A DNA stretch of 9,928 nucleotides from Candidatus Shapirobacteria bacterium UBA1435. GTDB lineage: Bacteria; Patescibacteriota; Microgenomatia; UBA12405. Below are positions 6,623 to 9,928 of the stretch, one piece after another. Position 1 is the first letter of the stretch. Each line of letters opens with the position of its first letter. The position numbers and the translations under genes were made by a program. Under the pieces are notes generated by a model that saw only the letters and a list, made by a program, of their open reading frames with translations, was not told the origin of the DNA and did not search any database. The DNA lies in the NCBI GenBank assembly GCA_002329385.1, contig DCTR01000017.1, positions 1 through 9,928 on the forward strand, given 5' to 3'.

Positions 6623-6633
6623 ACCTAACATTT

Positions 6634-6662
6634 GGCGAGTAGGGCTGGACTCGCCCTTTTTT
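6634..6662 (+). terminator. Terminator-like hairpin in the rpoB leader
   Basis: GGCGAGT (6634-6640) and ACTCGCC (6649-6655) form a perfect 7 bp stem with an 8 nt loop, followed by C and six T (6656-6662): the shape of a Rho-independent terminator. It lies about 80 nt after the stop of the proline-rich protein gene, so it may end that transcript. It also lies directly downstream of the rpoB promoter and 21 nt before the rpoB ATG, so rpoB transcripts must pass through it. An alternative, mutually exclusive stem AGGGC/GCCCT (6641-6645 with 6653-6657) is also possible. Confidence 0.65.
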
Positions 6663-6683
6663 ACAATTTATTAAAAAATACCG

Positions 6684-9600
6684 ATGGGTATCGCAAAAAG
6701 GATAAACTGGGGTAAGTCTTATCCAAAAATCCCGCAACTTAACCTAATAGATGTTCAAAAAGAGTCATGGAAAGAATTTCTCGAAAAGGAACTACAGGAA
6801 ACACTCACGTCAATCTCTCCTGTTGTCGACTATACTGGTAACAACTGGCAATTAGAGCTTGGTCAGGTCAGCCTCGAACCGCCAACCGTTTCTCCCGCAA
6901 CTGCCAAAAAGAAAGGTCTAAACTACACCATTCCCGTCAAAATTAAGGCCAAGCTGATCAACAAAAGAACCGGTGATATTCGCGAAGAAGAGGTATTCTT
7001 TTTAAGTCTCCCCACCATGACCGACGAGGGGACTTTCATTATCAACGGTATCGAGAGGGGAGTTATCAACCAGCTTGTCAGATCCCCCGGTGTGTATTTC
7101 ACTGGCGAAAACGATCCGGCCACCGGCAAGATCCTTTATAATGCCGAAATCCGTCCCGTTCGCGGTTCGTGGCTTGAGTTTTTTATTGGCAAAAAAGACG
7201 TTATCTTTGCCCGGATCGACAGGAAGAAAAAATTTCCCGCCACCATCATTCTCCGGGCCGCCTGCCAGATGGGGGATAAACAGCTTGTTTCCGAATTTTC
7301 CGACTACATCGAAAAAACAATTAGTGCCGACCCCAGCAAAAGCAGCGACGAAGCCGTTTTGGAGTTTTATCGCAAGCTTCGCCCCGGCGAGCCGGTTGTC
7401 CTTGAAAATGCCCAGAAATTCTTCGAGGAACGCTTTTTTGATCTGCGGACTTACGAACTTGGCAATGTTGGCCGCTACAAAGTCGATAAAAAGTTTGGCT
7501 TTAATTTTGACGACAGCGATAAAGCTAATTGGGTGTTAAAAAAGGAAGATCTCATCGCCACCGTTAAATACTTGATTAAACTCCAAAAAGGCGAAGCTAC
7601 CAGACTCGACGACATTGATAGTTTAGCCAACCGTCGCCTGCGCCGCTGTGGCGAAATCGTCTCACAGGTGGCCATCCGGCCAGCCCTAAGTCGTTTTGAG
7701 AGAATGATTAAAGAGAGAATGAGCTTGGTTTCTACCAAAGAAAAGCCCACCCCTTCCCAAATGATCAATCCCCAGCCTTTGATTTCTTCCCTCAACACTT
7801 TTTTCCGTTCCAACCAACTTTCCGCCATTCTCGACCAGACCAACCCCCTCTCCGAGCTTGACCTTTTGAGGAGAGTTACCGTCGTCGGCATTGGCGGTCT
7901 AACCCGCGAAAGGGCGGCTTTTTCTATCCGTGATGTTCATAGTTCCCAATACGGCCGGATATGTACCGTCCGTTCCCCCGAAGGTCCAAACATCGGCCTG
8001 GTGACTTATCTTGCCCTTTATGCCCGGATTAACGACTATGGCTTCATTGAAGCGCCTTTTAGAAAGGTAGACAAACAAGGCAACAAATATAAGATCACCG
8101 ACGACATCGTCTATCTCGATGCTGACGACGAGTTTAATCACTATATCACTCATCTTGCCATCAAAATTGATCAAAATGGTTATATCACCCAGGACTGGGT
8201 GCCCGTTCGCTATCAGGGGGAGTTTGCCGAAGGCCCGACTAGCTCTATTGACTACATTGATTGTGTCCCCAACCAAATTGTCGGCGCTTCCGCTTCTTTG
8301 ATTCCCTTTATTGATCACGACGACGCCACTCGTGCTCTGATGGGTTCCCACATGCAGACTCAGGCCGTTCCGCTTGTTTCTTGTGAAGCCCCGCTTGTCG
8401 GCACTGGTATGGAGTCGGCGGTTGCCAAGTCGATGGGAAGGACTGTTTTAGCCAACCATTCCGGCAAAGTTACTTATGTTGATGGCAGTAAAATTGTTAT
8501 TACTTTAGACAAAAAAGCCGAAGTTTCTGATGCCTGCGATCATAGCGTTATTAGCAAAGACGGCAAAACCGAGACTTATTATCTTCTTAAATTTGAAAGG
8601 ACTTCACCCTACGGAACCTGCTACAACCAAAGAGCCATGGTCCGTGTTGGCGAAAAGGTTAACCAGGGCGACCTGATTATTGATGGTCCCTCCACCGATC
8701 AGGGAGAATTATCGCTGGGAAGAAACTTATTGGTTGCTTATGCCTCTATTGATGGGCTTAGCTACGAAGACTCATTCTTAATCTCTGACCGCCTGGTCAG
8801 GGAGGATGTTTTGACCAATATTCAGATCTATGAATATGCTGCCCAGGTGGTTGAAACTAAACTTGGTTCCGAAGAATTAACCAAAGACATCCCTAATGTC
8901 TCTGAAGCGGAGCTGGCCAAACTCACCGAAGACGGTATTGTTATGATTGGCGCCACAGTTGGCCCGAACGACATTTTGGTTGGCAAAGTTGAGCCACGCG
9001 GTGAAAAGGAGTTGACTGCTGAAGAAAGACTGCTAAGAGCGATTTTTGGTGAAAAAGCCCGTGAGGTCAAAGACACTTCCCTTCGTGTTCCTAATGGCGA
9101 AGGGGGAGTGGTTATTAAGGTTGATCTTCTCGACAAAGATCAGGGCGACGAGCTTGACCCGGGAGTCAACAAGGTCGTAAAAGTCTATGTTGCCCAGATC
9201 AGACGTATCCAAGAGGGCGACAAAATCGCCGGCCGCCATGGAAATAAAGGAGTTATTTGCCGGATAATGCCCCAATACGACATGCCCCGTCTTCCCGACG
9301 GCACCCCTGTCGATCTGGTCATCTCGCCGCTTTCGGTTATCGCCCGTATGAACTTGGGGCAAATTCTCGAAACTACCCTGGCATTTGCTGGTAGTCGCCT
9401 TGATAAACGCTACGCGGTTCCGGTTTTTGACAAAATTTCCGAAGACAAAATTGCCCAAGAGTTAGGTCAGGCTGGTCTTTCGGTTAATGGCAAGACCCAA
9501 CTTTACGATGGTCGGACTGGTGAACCCTATGATCAGAAATCAGTCGTTGGTGTCGGCTATATCCTTAAACTTGTTCACATGGTTGACGATAAGGTCCATG

Positions 9601-9928
9601 CTCGCTCCACTGGCCCTTACTCTCTAGTCACCCAGCAGCCCCTTGGCGGTAAAGCCAGGATGGGAGGTCAGCGTTTAGGTGAGATGGAGGTTTGGGCGCT
9701 TGAAGCCCACCGCGCTGGCCACACTCTTCAGGAGATGCTCACCATCAAATCTGACGATCTTGAAGGTCGCACCAAAGCCTTCCAATCAATCATTAAAGGC
9801 ATGCCTATTCCTGAACCTGCCATTCCCGAATCGTTTAAGGTTTTGACCAAAGAATTGGCTGGCTTGGCCATCGACATCTCCCCGGTCGGGGCCGACGATC
9901 AGCCCATCCCTCCCGAGTCGTCATCAGA
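6684..9928 (+). CDS. rpoB: RNA polymerase beta subunit RpoB (3'-truncated by window edge)
   Basis: 1081 residues are in the window with no in-frame stop; by comparison with E. coli RpoB only a short C-terminal end is missing. Landmarks in order are VINQLVRSPGVYF in the N-terminal lobe, the rifampicin region SNQLSAILDQTNPLSEL (about 377-393), GGLTRERAAF, RSPEGPNIGLV (431-441 region), active-centre lysines Lys847 and Lys855 in DKIAGRHGNKGV, and the C-terminal GGQRLGEMEVWALEAH clamp-binding region. Offsets to E. coli are -132 at the rifampicin site and -218 at the lysines, so both large lineage-specific insertions of proteobacterial beta are absent. Residues differ from E. coli at several rifampicin contacts. 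No rplJ/rplL genes precede it; it has its own promoter. The ATG at 6684 lacks a Shine-Dalgarno and follows an A/T-rich leader. Confidence 0.97.
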   Translation, partial: MGIAKRINWGKSYPKIPQLNLIDVQKESWKEFLEKELQETLTSISPVVDYTGNNWQLELGQVSLEPPTVSPATAKKKGLNYTIPVKIKAKLINKRTGDIREEEVFFLSLPTMTDEGTFIINGIERGVINQLVRSPGVYFTGENDPATGKILYNAEIRPVRGSWLEFFIGKKDVIFARIDRKKKFPATIILRAACQMGDKQLVSEFSDYIEKTISADPSKSSDEAVLEFYRKLRPGEPVVLENAQKFFEERFFDLRTYELGNVGRYKVDKKFGFNFDDSDKANWVLKKEDLIATVKYLIKLQKGEATRLDDIDSLANRRLRRCGEIVSQVAIRPALSRFERMIKERMSLVSTKEKPTPSQMINPQPLISSLNTFFRSNQLSAILDQTNPLSELDLLRRVTVVGIGGLTRERAAFSIRDVHSSQYGRICTVRSPEGPNIGLVTYLALYARINDYGFIEAPFRKVDKQGNKYKITDDIVYLDADDEFNHYITHLAIKIDQNGYITQDWVPVRYQGEFAEGPTSSIDYIDCVPNQIVGASASLIPFIDHDDATRALMGSHMQTQAVPLVSCEAPLVGTGMESAVAKSMGRTVLANHSGKVTYVDGSKIVITLDKKAEVSDACDHSVISKDGKTETYYLLKFERTSPYGTCYNQRAMVRVGEKVNQGDLIIDGPSTDQGELSLGRNLLVAYASIDGLSYEDSFLISDRLVREDVLTNIQIYEYAAQVVETKLGSEELTKDIPNVSEAELAKLTEDGIVMIGATVGPNDILVGKVEPRGEKELTAEERLLRAIFGEKAREVKDTSLRVPNGEGGVVIKVDLLDKDQGDELDPGVNKVVKVYVAQIRRIQEGDKIAGRHGNKGVICRIMPQYDMPRLPDGTPVDLVISPLSVIARMNLGQILETTLAFAGSRLDKRYAVPVFDKISEDKIAQELGQAGLSVNGKTQLYDGRTGEPYDQKSVVGVGYILKLVHMVDDKVHARSTGPYSLVTQQPLGGKARMGGQRLGEMEVWALEAHRAGHTLQEMLTIKSDDLEGRTKAFQSIIKGMPIPEPAIPESFKVLTKELAGLAIDISPVGADDQPIPPESSS

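Noticed and set aside
7475..9458. Several long minus-strand open frames opposite rpoB (7475-7891, 7899-8351, 8828-9136, 9033-9458)
   Set aside because: The plus strand is an uninterrupted, well-conserved RpoB. The antisense frames have no domain-like features.
1..9928. Recoded UGA (Gracilibacteria-type code)
   Set aside because: The sortase, mltG, NUDIX and miaB genes all end at TGA exactly where family homology ends or a neighbour begins, and glycine is encoded by GGN.

Overview
The window looks like chromosomal DNA from a candidate phyla radiation (Patescibacteria) bacterium, most likely a Microgenomates-type lineage. This is inferred from gene content and gene style, not from a search. 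The pointers are compact genes with start/stop overlaps, almost no Shine-Dalgarno sequences, a membrane protein resembling the baseplate-J-like family seen in these genomes beside a sortase, a stripped-down RpoB, and several small lineage-type hypothetical proteins. TGA is used as a stop at the end of several well-recognised genes, so the code is the standard bacterial one and not the Gracilibacteria/Absconditabacteria code.

Left part (1-4011, + strand): a tight run of six genes that probably form one operon. They are a 5'-truncated baseplate-J-like membrane protein, a sortase, a divergent RuvX/YqgF, a 65-residue zinc-ribbon protein, an MltG endolytic transglycosylase and a NUDIX hydrolase. 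Four of the five junctions overlap or nearly touch (ATGA, 2 nt, TGATG, ATGA). Cell-surface work (sortase, MltG, the membrane protein) is mixed with nucleic-acid and nucleotide housekeeping (RuvX, NUDIX).

Middle part (3997-5679, - strand): a miaB-type tRNA methylthiotransferase that lacks its C-terminal TRAM domain and overlaps the NUDIX gene tail to tail by 15 bp. Upstream of it lies a small secreted protein with one Ig-like domain and a C-terminus built like a sortase sorting signal (LPTVG, hydrophobic stretch, basic tail).

Right part (5680-9928, + strand): a divergent promoter region, then a proline-rich single-pass membrane protein ending in a six-cysteine, pacifastin/VWC-like module. After it comes a near-consensus sigma70 promoter (TTGACC, 17 bp, TATAAT) followed at once by a terminator-like hairpin, and then rpoB. 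rpoB runs off the right edge but is nearly complete. It lacks room for both large proteobacterial insertions and carries non-consensus residues at several classic rifampicin-contact positions.

The points most worth a second look are the promoter-hairpin arrangement in the rpoB leader, the altered rifampicin pocket, the Cys-rich domain on a proline stalk, the possible sortase substrate, and the TRAM-less MiaB. I found no tRNA, rRNA, CRISPR array or insertion sequence. No intergenic stretch exceeds about 135 bases.
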